Positions 54,141 to 62,236 of a DNA stretch of 64,000 bases are shown here, in pieces. Position 1 is the stretch's first letter; the number at the start of each line of letters is the position of its first letter. Location: the NCBI GenBank assembly GCA_040387195.1, contig JAZKEF010000021.1, forward strand, positions 1 through 64,000. The letters are read 5' to 3'. The notes beneath the pieces are model-generated. The model saw nothing but the letters and a program-made list of their open reading frames with translations. It was not told the DNA's origin and made no database searches. A program made the position numbers and the translations under genes. Origin of the DNA: UKL13-3 sp040387195 (lineage in GTDB: Bacteria; Bacteroidota; Bacteroidia; UKL13-3).

Positions 54141-54992
54141 TCACGAATCCCTTAAGAGCATATTGTCAATTAACCTCACATTTCCACACCATGTTGCAAT
54201 TAATGCTACATATTTCCTGTTTGGCAACAGTTTATCGGCAGGTTTTAGCGAGTCCTTTTCCACCACGGCAATATATTCGGGTTTCATGATGCTGCTTTTG
54301 AGGAGGAGTTGTTCAGCCCCGGCAACCAATTGAGATACTTCTTGTGTTTCTTGTTGTTGTTTGATATAAGAGAGTGCATCAAATATGAGCAGGGCATCCT
54401 TACGCCCGGCATCACTTAAACGCACATTGCGGGAGCTCATCGCCAATCCATCCTTTTCCCTGAGTGTAGGGCAAACATGGAGGTTCACTCCCATCTCAAA
54501 CCGTTTAATCATCTCGCCAATCACGGCACATTGCTGAAAATCTTTTTGTCCGAAATAAGCTGAATGAGGTTCCACCACTTCAAAAAGTTTCTTCACAATG
54601 GTAATCACACCATCAAAATGCCCGGGCCGGAAAGCACCTTCAAGGCTATCGGTGATATGATCCCATTCATAATGTCCGGTGGCAAATCCATCCGGATACA
54701 TTTGTGCAGCCTCCGGGTGAAACAAAATACTGCATCCGGACGCCTCCAGCAACTCAATATCCCGTTCCATTGTTCGTGGATATTTTACCAGATCCTCCTG
54801 ATTATTGAACTGAGTTGGATTTACAAAAATGCTTGCCACCGTAACTTCATGATTAGCAATGCTTTCATGAACCAAAGCGATATGTCCCTGATGCAATGCA
54901 CCCATGGTTGGAACAAAACCAATAGTATCTCCTTTCAGCCTTTGGCTGTTAAGATAAGCCCTCAGCGGAGCAATTTCTTTGAACAATAACAA
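54141..54992 (-). CDS. panC: Pantothenate synthetase
   Basis: 283 residues. GFVPTMGALHQGHIALV (HxGH nucleotidyltransferase motif), VASIFVNPTQFNNQEDLVKYPR, VTIVKKLFEVVEPHSAYFGQKDFQQ and the ATP-site loop GLAMSSRNVRLSD. It joins pantoate and beta-alanine with ATP to make pantothenate for CoA. The frame opens with TTG at 54992; a stop codon lies three codons upstream and no ATG is available, so this is a non-ATG start. panB and panD are not in the window. It is followed by lutB and is divergent from the GT5-like gene. Confidence 0.94.
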   Translation of the reverse strand: MLLFKEIAPLRAYLNSQRLKGDTIGFVPTMGALHQGHIALVHESIANHEVTVASIFVNPTQFNNQEDLVKYPRTMERDIELLEASGCSILFHPEAAQMYPDGFATGHYEWDHITDSLEGAFRPGHFDGVITIVKKLFEVVEPHSAYFGQKDFQQCAVIGEMIKRFEMGVNLHVCPTLREKDGLAMSSRNVRLSDAGRKDALLIFDALSYIKQQQETQEVSQLVAGAEQLLLKSSIMKPEYIAVVEKDSLKPADKLLPNRKYVALIATWCGNVRLIDNMLLRDS

Positions 54993-55075
54993 ACTAGTAT
55001 ATTAATTATCTGATAGTTATGTAAAACACTGAAAAGAATGTGGGCGAATATTACTGCATTTCTTTGAAAAAGGCG

Positions 55076-55083
55076 TAATTTTG
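55076..55083 (+). promoter_or_regulatory. -7 box TAATTTTG of the GT5-like gene
   Basis: Exact TAnnTTTG, 24 bases before ATG 55108; it lies in the upstream extension of the frame and supports the later start. Confidence 0.5.
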
Positions 55084-55107
55084 TATACTTTTTTTAGCAC
55101 AAAGTAT

Positions 55108-55926
55108 ATGTCAAAAAAGAAAATATTGTTCATTTCTTCGGAAATGACTCCTTTCCTCCAAGTTAGTAGCGTAGGCGAATTAGCGAGAAGACTTCCACAA
55201 GCCATTCAGGAAAAAGACAACGAAATCCGGGTTTTAATGCCTCGTTTCGGATGTATTAACGAACGCAGAAACAGATTACATGAAGTAGTGCGTTTATCAG
55301 GTATCAATATCACAATTGATGATAATGATAACCCATTGACAATCAAGGTAGCATCGTTGCCTGAAGCGAAGATGCAGGTTTACTTTCTTGACAATGAGGA
55401 TTATTTTCACCGCAAGTTTGTGTACACTGATGAGAACAACCAGTTTTATGGCGACAATGACGAAAGAACGATTTTCTTTTGCAAAGGCGCTTTGGAAACA
55501 GTGAAAAAATTAGGCTGGCAGCCCGATATTATTCACTGTCATGGTTGGATGACCAGTTTGATTCCATTGTACATGAAAACCATCTACAAATCGGAGCCCG
55601 TATTCAAAAATGCCAAAGTTGTTTATTCGGTATTCGAAAATCAGTTTGAAAGCAATTTAGGAAAAGAATTTGCGCGCAAGGCAAGTTTAAATACGATTGA
55701 CAACAAACAAACTTCGGGATTAAGTGATTCGAGTTGCTCAGGGCTGTATATGAGCGGTATCACGCATGCTGATGCTGTTGTAAAATGCAGTGATGAAATC
55801 GCACCTGAAGTCACCAGTTTCATGAAAAAACAAAAAGGTAAGATTGTCATGGACCATAAAAATGAAGAAGGATACGTTGAAGCATATATTGAACTTTATG
55901 ACAGTTTGCTCCAAAGACAGAATTAA
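55108..55926 (+). CDS. Short glycogen/starch-synthase-like protein (N-terminal GT5 half only)
   Basis: 272 residues matching only the N-terminal half of GT5 synthases: KKILFISSEMTPF, IRVLMPRFGCINERRNRLHEVVRLSG, YFLDNEDYFHRK, DNDERTIFFCKGALETVKKLGWQPDIIHCHGWMTSLIPLYMK. The C-terminal GT-B lobe is missing, and the KxGG sugar-nucleotide motif is replaced by QVSSVGEL (18-25). It is probably not a normal glycogen synthase; a short conserved form like this recurs in Bacteroidota and its function is unknown. Its end overlaps the start of the DUF4270 gene by 29 bp. Confidence 0.85.
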   Translation: MSKKKILFISSEMTPFLQVSSVGELARRLPQAIQEKDNEIRVLMPRFGCINERRNRLHEVVRLSGINITIDDNDNPLTIKVASLPEAKMQVYFLDNEDYFHRKFVYTDENNQFYGDNDERTIFFCKGALETVKKLGWQPDIIHCHGWMTSLIPLYMKTIYKSEPVFKNAKVVYSVFENQFESNLGKEFARKASLNTIDNKQTSGLSDSSCSGLYMSGITHADAVVKCSDEIAPEVTSFMKKQKGKIVMDHKNEEGYVEAYIELYDSLLQRQN

Positions 55927-57256
55927 TATTCCTCTTTTCGTTCTATTTCTTGGATTATTTTTATTGGTTTCGTGCCGTAAAAATGAAGATACCGTAGGTT
56001 CCGATTTTATCGGAGCCATTGTAGGGTTTGATATACAATCATCGGACACTACACAGGTAATAGCCTACACATCCCGACATGACTCTGTTGAAACCGATAG
56101 GTTATCTTATTTCATGCTGGGAGAAATGAACGATCCTGAGATTGGAACTACAAAAACGGCAATTGCCACACAACTAGATTTACCTACTTATCCGGTTCCT
56201 ACGTTAGATACCGCAACCATTGATTCCATTGTGTTGCAGTTACCTTATGGTGGCCCGACAGCCTCCTATGGAAATCTGACAACCGTTCAAACCATCAAGG
56301 TATATGAACTCAATGAAGATTTGCGCTTTACAAAAAAGCTATACTCAAATAAGGTATATGCTAAAGATCCAACGGCTATTGGGTCCTGGACATCGGATTA
56401 CACTCATTTGGCAGATAGTATCAGGGTTATGGAGAATGGGCAGTCTGTTGGTTTGGCTCCCCATATCCGGATTAAGCTCGATGATATTGCGTTCATAAAT
56501 AAGATTAAAAATGCAAGTGCCGCAAATCTTTCGGATACTGCAAGCTTTAGGTCCTTTTTAAAGGGATTATACATTGTACCCGAAACAGGGACTCTTCCTT
56601 CGGGAGAAGGTGCAATTGCTTACATGAACATGGCGAGTGCTGCCACAATGATGGTTATTTATTACAATGGATCCCGTAAAGCAGAATTTCCCATTTACAA
56701 AACCTCCACGGTTAAGGGAAATGCATTCTCTCATAGTTATCTTCCGGCTGTTTCCATACAACCTTTATTGGGTGGAACACATCAAACCACTTGTTATATA
56801 CAACCATCGGCAGGGCTCAAAACCCGTATCCTGTTTCCATATATCTTTGATTTTGCAAAAAATAAAAACATTGCTATTACAGGAGCTGAGGTTATTGTCA
56901 CCCTGGATCAAACAAAAGACTCTTCGGTATATAAAATACCCAAACGTTTATATTTGTACAGTTCAGATGAACTTGGATTTACCCAGCCACCGTTTGATTT
57001 GTTAGGTTCTTTTGAAGAGTTCCTGATTAATCTGATGTATTACGGAGGTCATTATTCAGGAAACGGAGAATACCGGTTTACTATTACCCGGGAGGTTCAA
57101 TATTGGTTCAATCAATATAAAAAGAACAACCGCAATGTAAATTACGGATTAAACCTGCGTACCTTAATCGATAATCCTGTGGCAGCCAACAGAGCCATTT
57201 TGGACACCCGGCCAGGCAAAATCAAACTAAAACTGAGCTATACTGTTATAAAATAG
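55898..57256 (+). CDS. DUF4270 lipoprotein
   Basis: 452 residues from ATG 55898; the longer frame start at 55844 is rejected because it would put a long polar tail before the lipoprotein signal (INIPLFVLFLGLFLLVSC, Cys27). The rest is a DUF4270 pattern: SDFIGAIVGFDIQSSDT, YFMLGEMNDPEIGTTKTAIATQLDLP, IDSIVLQLPYGG, and a C-terminal jelly-roll-like region (EYRFTITREVQYWFNQYKKNNRN...NYGLNL). Function unknown; outer-membrane lipoprotein inferred. Translationally coupled to the GT5-like protein. Confidence 0.85.
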   Translation: MTVCSKDRINIPLFVLFLGLFLLVSCRKNEDTVGSDFIGAIVGFDIQSSDTTQVIAYTSRHDSVETDRLSYFMLGEMNDPEIGTTKTAIATQLDLPTYPVPTLDTATIDSIVLQLPYGGPTASYGNLTTVQTIKVYELNEDLRFTKKLYSNKVYAKDPTAIGSWTSDYTHLADSIRVMENGQSVGLAPHIRIKLDDIAFINKIKNASAANLSDTASFRSFLKGLYIVPETGTLPSGEGAIAYMNMASAATMMVIYYNGSRKAEFPIYKTSTVKGNAFSHSYLPAVSIQPLLGGTHQTTCYIQPSAGLKTRILFPYIFDFAKNKNIAITGAEVIVTLDQTKDSSVYKIPKRLYLYSSDELGFTQPPFDLLGSFEEFLINLMYYGGHYSGNGEYRFTITREVQYWFNQYKKNNRNVNYGLNLRTLIDNPVAANRAILDTRPGKIKLKLSYTVIK

Positions 57257-57258
57257 AT

Positions 57259-58284
57259 ATGATCATTAGCGTAACACCGAATCGTGAAAATGAGCTGGAA
57301 CCCTTATTCAACTTTTTGAGAAAGGAATGTCCGCATTACCGCTATCTGGCTGATCAGCATCTTATCGTGGCACCAAAACTTTCCAACAAACCTGAGTTGC
57401 GCTCATTCGATATCATTGAAAACATTACGGAGATCGATACACCTTACCAGCTTGCAAGCCGCAAATGGAAAAAACAAACCAGTTTTGATGTTCAGGGTAT
57501 TCCAATGGGAGCACACCTGTTTAATATTATAGCAGGTCCTTGTTCTGTTGAAAGCGAAGAGCAAATTTTTTCCACGGCCGAATTCTTACACAAACTGGGG
57601 ATTAAATTTATCCGGGGCGGAGCATACAAACCCCGTACTTCACCATACTCGTTTATGGGGCTTGGTAAAAAAGGACTGGAATTATTGAGTGAAGCTGCCA
57701 AACAATATGATTTGCGGGTAGTAACCGAAATTATGGATATCAGCTTACTGGATGAAGTATATAAATATGCCGATGTATTGCAGGTTGGTAGCCGCAATAT
57801 GCAAAATTTTTATATGCTGAATGAACTTGGCAAAACAGATAAACCCATATTACTGAAGCGTGGAATGCATGCCAAGGTAACAGAGTGGTTGCTGGCAGCA
57901 GAGTATTTGCTGAGCGGTGGGAACGAAAAAGTTATACTGTGTGAACGTGGAATCAGAAGTTTTGATCCCGAAAGCAGAAACGTGATGGATGTGGGAGTGA
58001 TCCCTTTGCTGAAAGAGCTGAGCCACTTACCAATCATTGCTGACCCAAGCCATGGCACAGGAGCCTCTTCAAGAGTTGAATCAATGGCATTGGCAAGCGC
58101 ATCGGCTGGTGCTGACGGACTTATAATTGAAGTACATCCTAACCCGAAGCATGCACTTTCGGACAGTGCGCAGGCACTTAGTTTTAATCAATTTGAACAC
58201 CTGCTTTTACAGGTAAAAACACTGTTAAATGCATTTAATAGGGAAAGTGACAGCACTCCCATTTTGAAACTACAAACATTGTAG
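57259..58284 (+). CDS. aroF: DAHP synthase (type I-beta)
   Basis: 341 residues. N-terminal 65 residues (MIISVTPNRENELEPLFNFLRK) look like the ferredoxin-like regulatory domain of Thermotoga-type enzymes. Catalytic barrel: NIIAGPCSVESEEQIF, FIRGGAYKPRTSPYSFMGLG, DVLQVGSRNMQNFYML, LLKRGMHAKVTEWLLAAEYL, CERGIRSF, and IADPSHGTG. It joins phosphoenolpyruvate and erythrose 4-phosphate, the first step of the shikimate pathway. It is two bases after the DUF4270 stop, and its 3' end contains the promoter of glmS. Confidence 0.94.
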   Translation: MIISVTPNRENELEPLFNFLRKECPHYRYLADQHLIVAPKLSNKPELRSFDIIENITEIDTPYQLASRKWKKQTSFDVQGIPMGAHLFNIIAGPCSVESEEQIFSTAEFLHKLGIKFIRGGAYKPRTSPYSFMGLGKKGLELLSEAAKQYDLRVVTEIMDISLLDEVYKYADVLQVGSRNMQNFYMLNELGKTDKPILLKRGMHAKVTEWLLAAEYLLSGGNEKVILCERGIRSFDPESRNVMDVGVIPLLKELSHLPIIADPSHGTGASSRVESMALASASAGADGLIIEVHPNPKHALSDSAQALSFNQFEHLLLQVKTLLNAFNRESDSTPILKLQTL

Positions 58285-58292
58285 TATTTTTG
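58263..58292 (+). promoter_or_regulatory. Promoter TTTG-N18-TATTTTTG of glmS
   Basis: TTTG at 58263-58266 lies in the end of the DAHP synthase gene, TATTTTTG at 58285-58292. The leader to ATG 58334 is about 35 nt. Confidence 0.65.
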
Positions 58293-58333
58293 ATGCATAA
58301 CCCTGAATTTATTTACTTTTATCACTAAAAAAT

Positions 58334-60175
58334 ATGTGTGGAATCGTTGCGTACATAGGCCATAGAGAAGCCTACCCCATTGTTGTAAAAGGTTTAAAAC
58401 GCCTTGAATACAGAGGTTATGACAGTGCAGGAGTTGCTCTCCTGAATGATAAAAAAGATTTTCTTGTATATAAGAAAAGTGGAAAGGTCTCTGATCTGGA
58501 AGGTTCCGTTGGTGAAAAGGACACTCATGCACACACAGGTATGGGTCATACACGTTGGGCAACACATGGTGCACCCAATGATGTGAATGCACATCCCCAT
58601 TTATCTCAAAATGGAGAGTTTGCCATTATTCACAATGGTATCATTGAAAACTACGCTTCGCTTAAAAAAGCACTCATAGACCGTGGGCATATTTTTAAGA
58701 GTGAAACCGATACAGAGGTGTTGATTCACCTGATTGAAGAAATAAGCAATAACAATGAAGTGCCGTTTGAAGAGGCGGTGCGCATGGCTTTAACCCAGGT
58801 TGTTGGTGCTTACGCCATTGTTATCCTTTCCAAAAAAGACCCTAACTACCTTATAGGAGCCCGTAAGGGAAGTCCGATGGTTATTGGAGTGGGTGAAGGT
58901 GAACATTTTATTGCAAGTGACGCAACTCCGATTGTTGAGTATACCAGGAACGTAATTTACCTGAATGATGGTGAAATTGCCATTATAGATAACCAACACC
59001 TTACTGTTAAAACAATCGATAACATAATTAAAACGCCTTACATCCAGGAGTTGGAAATCAACCTGGAAAGTATTGAAAAAGGTGGGTTTGATCATTTTAT
59101 GATGAAAGAAATATTTGAGCAACCCCGCTCTATTCTCGATTCATTCCGTGGCCGTATCCATATCAATGAGGCCGCTATTACAATGGCCGGTATTGATATG
59201 TTTGAAGACAAGCTCAAAAACATCAAGCGCATTCTGATAGTTGGTTGCGGAACCAGCCGGCATGCCGGATTGGTAGGTGAATATTTGTTTGAAGATTTTG
59301 CACGCATTCCTGTTGAGGTTGAATATGCATCAGAATTCAGGTACCGCAATCCGATTATCGGGGAAGATGATTTTGTTATTGCCATCTCACAAAGTGGCGA
59401 AACTGCAGATACGCTTGCAGCATTGGAGCTGGCCAAAAGTAAGGGTGCTACCATCTTTGGAATATGCAATGTGGTAGGATCATCCATTCCGCGTATGACC
59501 GATGCGGGAGCTTACACGCACGCAGGGCCGGAAATCGGTGTTGCATCTACCAAAGCATTTACAGCGCAGGTAACAGCCTTAACCTTAATGGCCCTTTCCA
59601 TTGCCCAAAAGAGAGGAACCATCAGCAGTCAGCGCTTACGTGAATTGCTTATTGAACTGGAAACTATTCCCGGAAAAGTAGAAGAAACCTTAAAATCGAA
59701 CGATTATATTAAAACCATTGCTGCCCAAATTAAGGACACAAGCAATGCCTTGTATCTGGGAAGAGGTTATGGTTTCCCGATTGCACTTGAAGGAGCTCTA
59801 AAGTTAAAAGAAATTTCATACATCCATGCCGAAGGATATCCTGCTGCCGAAATGAAGCATGGTCCTATTGCATTGATTGATGAGGAAATGCCGGTAGTGG
59901 TTATTGCTACACAACACAGCAACTACGAAAAGGTAATCAGCAATATTCAGGAAGTACGTGCACGCAAGGGAAAAGTAATTGCCATTGCAACTAAAGGAGA
60001 TGAGCATATTAAAGAACAAGCTGACCATGTAATTTATATTCCGGAGTGCGAAGAAGCAATGCTTCCTTTATTAGCAACTATTCCATTGCAACTGCTATCC
60101 TACCATATTGCCGTTATGCGCGAATGTAACGTAGATCAGCCACGTAACCTTGCCAAATCGGTTACAGTGGAATAA
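58334..60175 (+). CDS. glmS: Glucosamine-fructose-6-phosphate aminotransferase
   Basis: 613 residues. N-terminal glutaminase with nucleophile Cys2 in MCGIVAYIGHREAYPIVVKGLKRLEYRGYDSAG, HTRWATHG and HNGIIENY; two SIS domains (VGCGTSRHAG, ISQSGETADTLAAL, GPEIGVASTKAFTAQ, GRGYGFPIALEGALKLKEISYIHAEGYPAAEMKHGPIALI). It ends DQPRNLAKSVTVE, the conserved C-tail. It makes glucosamine 6-phosphate from fructose 6-phosphate and glutamine for peptidoglycan and lipopolysaccharide. Own promoter upstream and a very strong bidirectional terminator downstream. Confidence 0.97.
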   Translation: MCGIVAYIGHREAYPIVVKGLKRLEYRGYDSAGVALLNDKKDFLVYKKSGKVSDLEGSVGEKDTHAHTGMGHTRWATHGAPNDVNAHPHLSQNGEFAIIHNGIIENYASLKKALIDRGHIFKSETDTEVLIHLIEEISNNNEVPFEEAVRMALTQVVGAYAIVILSKKDPNYLIGARKGSPMVIGVGEGEHFIASDATPIVEYTRNVIYLNDGEIAIIDNQHLTVKTIDNIIKTPYIQELEINLESIEKGGFDHFMMKEIFEQPRSILDSFRGRIHINEAAITMAGIDMFEDKLKNIKRILIVGCGTSRHAGLVGEYLFEDFARIPVEVEYASEFRYRNPIIGEDDFVIAISQSGETADTLAALELAKSKGATIFGICNVVGSSIPRMTDAGAYTHAGPEIGVASTKAFTAQVTALTLMALSIAQKRGTISSQRLRELLIELETIPGKVEETLKSNDYIKTIAAQIKDTSNALYLGRGYGFPIALEGALKLKEISYIHAEGYPAAEMKHGPIALIDEEMPVVVIATQHSNYEKVISNIQEVRARKGKVIAIATKGDEHIKEQADHVIYIPECEEAMLPLLATIPLQLLSYHIAVMRECNVDQPRNLAKSVTVE

Positions 60176-60194
60176 ACAAATTTATACCCTACAA

Positions 60195-60228
60195 AAAAGG
60201 CCATACGTCAGTTGACGTATGGCCTTTT
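60195..60228. terminator. Bidirectional terminator after glmS
   Basis: Perfect 16-bp stem AAAAGGCCATACGTCA / TGACGTATGGCCTTTT with a 2-base formal loop, between convergent genes. Confidence 0.9.
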
Positions 60229-60254
60229 CCATTTACTATCGTAAAAGAAATGTG

Positions 60255-60557
60255 TTATTCAACATTTACGCTGTAGATGGCATGCATCGGAATAGCAATA
60301 TTTCCTTCCAGAATAACTCCCTGCGGATTTAATGCAAGCACTTTAGTTGTGATAGACCTAAAACCTCCGGCAGTATTCACTACCAATAATGTTTTAACTT
60401 TTTCATTTCTCGACATCACCATTGCTTTATCCAACGCGCTTAATCGCACACGTACATCTTCCATTCGGGTATAAACCTCTGTGGTGGCAAATGCACACGA
60501 AGCTAATTCAGCTTGGGTAATTGCCGGTATATCTCTTAAATTTAATGCAGTATCCAT
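60255..60557 (-). CDS. Small conserved protein of unknown function
   Basis: 100 residues without signal peptide or membrane helix. N-terminal half is a helix-rich region (LNLRDIPAITQAELASCAFATTEVYTRMEDVRVRLSALDKAMVMSRNEKV), and the C-terminal half is beta-rich with an Sm- or SH3-like rhythm (KTLLVVNTAGGFRSITTKVLALNPQGVILEGNIAIPMHAIYSVNVE). I do not recognise a family. It starts 10 bases after the superoxide dismutase stop on the same strand, so it is probably co-transcribed with it. Confidence 0.75.
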   Translation of the reverse strand: MDTALNLRDIPAITQAELASCAFATTEVYTRMEDVRVRLSALDKAMVMSRNEKVKTLLVVNTAGGFRSITTKVLALNPQGVILEGNIAIPMHAIYSVNVE

Positions 60558-60567
60558 TCGTCAATAA

Positions 60568-61173
<606 letters not shown>

Positions 61174-61319
61174 AATGTTTGATATTAATTAGTTTGTTGA
61201 TTATATGATAATGAAACTATGTATTCCTTGTACAATCGTTCATTTATTAGGGTAGCGAATATACAGGTTTTATCATTTCAAACACCCGAAGTGCTATTAA
61301 GTTTGTATGATGCATTTGG

Positions 61320-61344
61320 CGTTTGGGGACTCTGTCCCTAAACG
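61320..61344. repeat. Hairpin between sod and tadA
   Basis: 11-bp stem CGTTTGGGGAC / GTCCCTAAACG with one G-T pair and a TCT loop, no T tract on either strand. It may end tadA transcription weakly or be a dispersed palindrome. Confidence 0.55.
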
Positions 61345-61409
61345 GTTATCCATAAACCCCACTTCCGCAAATTTGCTCATTATCGCATCTGCACATCCTC
61401 CCATTCATA

Positions 61410-61850
61410 CTAACGGAGTTTTTTAAAGAATTCTTTTACCAGCAATGAGCATTCATCAGCCATAATTCCGGAAATGATTTCGGTTTTGGGATGCAACTTA
61501 TTACCTGCCTGTCGGTATCCTCGTTTTTCATCAGTAGCGCCATATACAATCCTGCTGACCTGGCTCCAGTACAATGCTCCTCCACACATAATGCAAGGCT
61601 CAAGGGTTACATATAATGTACAATCGATAAGATACTTCGCCCCTAAGTGATTGGAAGCTGCAGTAATGGCCTGCATCTCGGCATGAGCGGTTACATCATT
61701 TAATTTCTCGGTTAAATTGTATCCTTTGCCAATAATAGCATTGTTGCTTACTACAATTGCTCCAACCGGAATCTCCCCTTCTTCATATGCCTTTTGCGCT
61801 TCCTTTAAAGCGAGGCTCATAAAATATTCGTGTGAAAAAAGTTCTGCCAT
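61410..61850 (-). CDS. tadA: tRNA adenosine(34) deaminase
   Basis: 146 residues. Zinc-binding cytidine-deaminase fold: HAE at 56-58 with catalytic Glu58, and PCIMC with Cys86 and Cys89; EIPVGAIVV and NLTEKLNDVTAHAEMQAI at the N-terminus. It deaminates adenosine 34 of tRNA-Arg(ACG) to inosine. The start at ATG 61850 is the first in frame with the family opening (FSHEYFMSLALKEAQKAYEEGEIPVG). An orphan terminator lies 27 bases upstream of it. Confidence 0.93.
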   Translation of the reverse strand: MAELFSHEYFMSLALKEAQKAYEEGEIPVGAIVVSNNAIIGKGYNLTEKLNDVTAHAEMQAITAASNHLGAKYLIDCTLYVTLEPCIMCGGALYWSQVSRIVYGATDEKRGYRQAGNKLHPKTEIISGIMADECSLLVKEFFKKLR

Positions 61851-61876
61851 ATTTATTCCGCAACATACAGTAAAAT

Positions 61877-61905
61877 AAAAAGCCCCGCAAGATGCGGGGC
61901 CTTTT
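61877..61905 (-). terminator. Strong minus-strand terminator just ahead of tadA
   Basis: 9-bp stem AGCCCCGCA / TGCGGGGC-cT flanked by AAAA and TTTT, with T-rich tail on the minus strand. No protein gene lies upstream of it on that strand, so it ends an unknown transcript or attenuates tadA. Confidence 0.75.
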
Positions 61906-62236
61906 GTATGCTATGAAAAGAACAACTACAAACACCACTAAGTAGTTGTTCGTTTCAAGAAGAATTTTTTCTGATGGTGAACAGGAACAAATAAACAGGA
62001 GTGCAGAATCTATTAGTGTAGCGTTATAACTACAACGCACTTAAAAACACCACAAATAACATATTTACAGGCATTTATAAATACAAAACCTGATAATTAT
62101 CTCCTTTTTGTAAAGAATAGTTACCCCTCCTTTTAAAGTTTTTCGTAAATGATTGGAATGAATGTCCCCAAAAAAGTATGGTTTGTTTATTTTCGCCCCT
62201 TATTACAACTGCAAACACCAGCATAACCATACAACC
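61906..62236. other. Gene-free region between tadA and aspS, possible small RNA
   Basis: About 330 bases with no credible protein gene. On the minus strand it contains a perfect 10-bp stem GAACAACTAC / GTAGTTGTTC (61920-61951) and a smaller one in GCGTTGTAGTTATAACGC, ending in the terminator at 61877. A TTATTTG promoter-like box sits near 62057. I could not match it to 6S, SRP or tmRNA. On the plus strand it holds the aspS promoter. Confidence 0.3.
62188..62195 (+). promoter_or_regulatory. Possible -7 box TATTTTCG of aspS
   Basis: TTCG variant of TAnnTTTG, 41 bases before the ATG, within GGTTTGTTTATTTTCGCC, which closely matches the sequence ahead of hisS. Confidence 0.35.

Noticed and set aside
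58293..58333. glmS ribozyme upstream of glmS
   Set aside because: The leader after the promoter is only about 35 nt, far too short for the ribozyme.
61783..62040. 85-codon minus-strand frame overlapping the tadA start
   Set aside because: It runs through the strong terminator at 61877-61905 and into tadA in another frame; composition is not protein-like.
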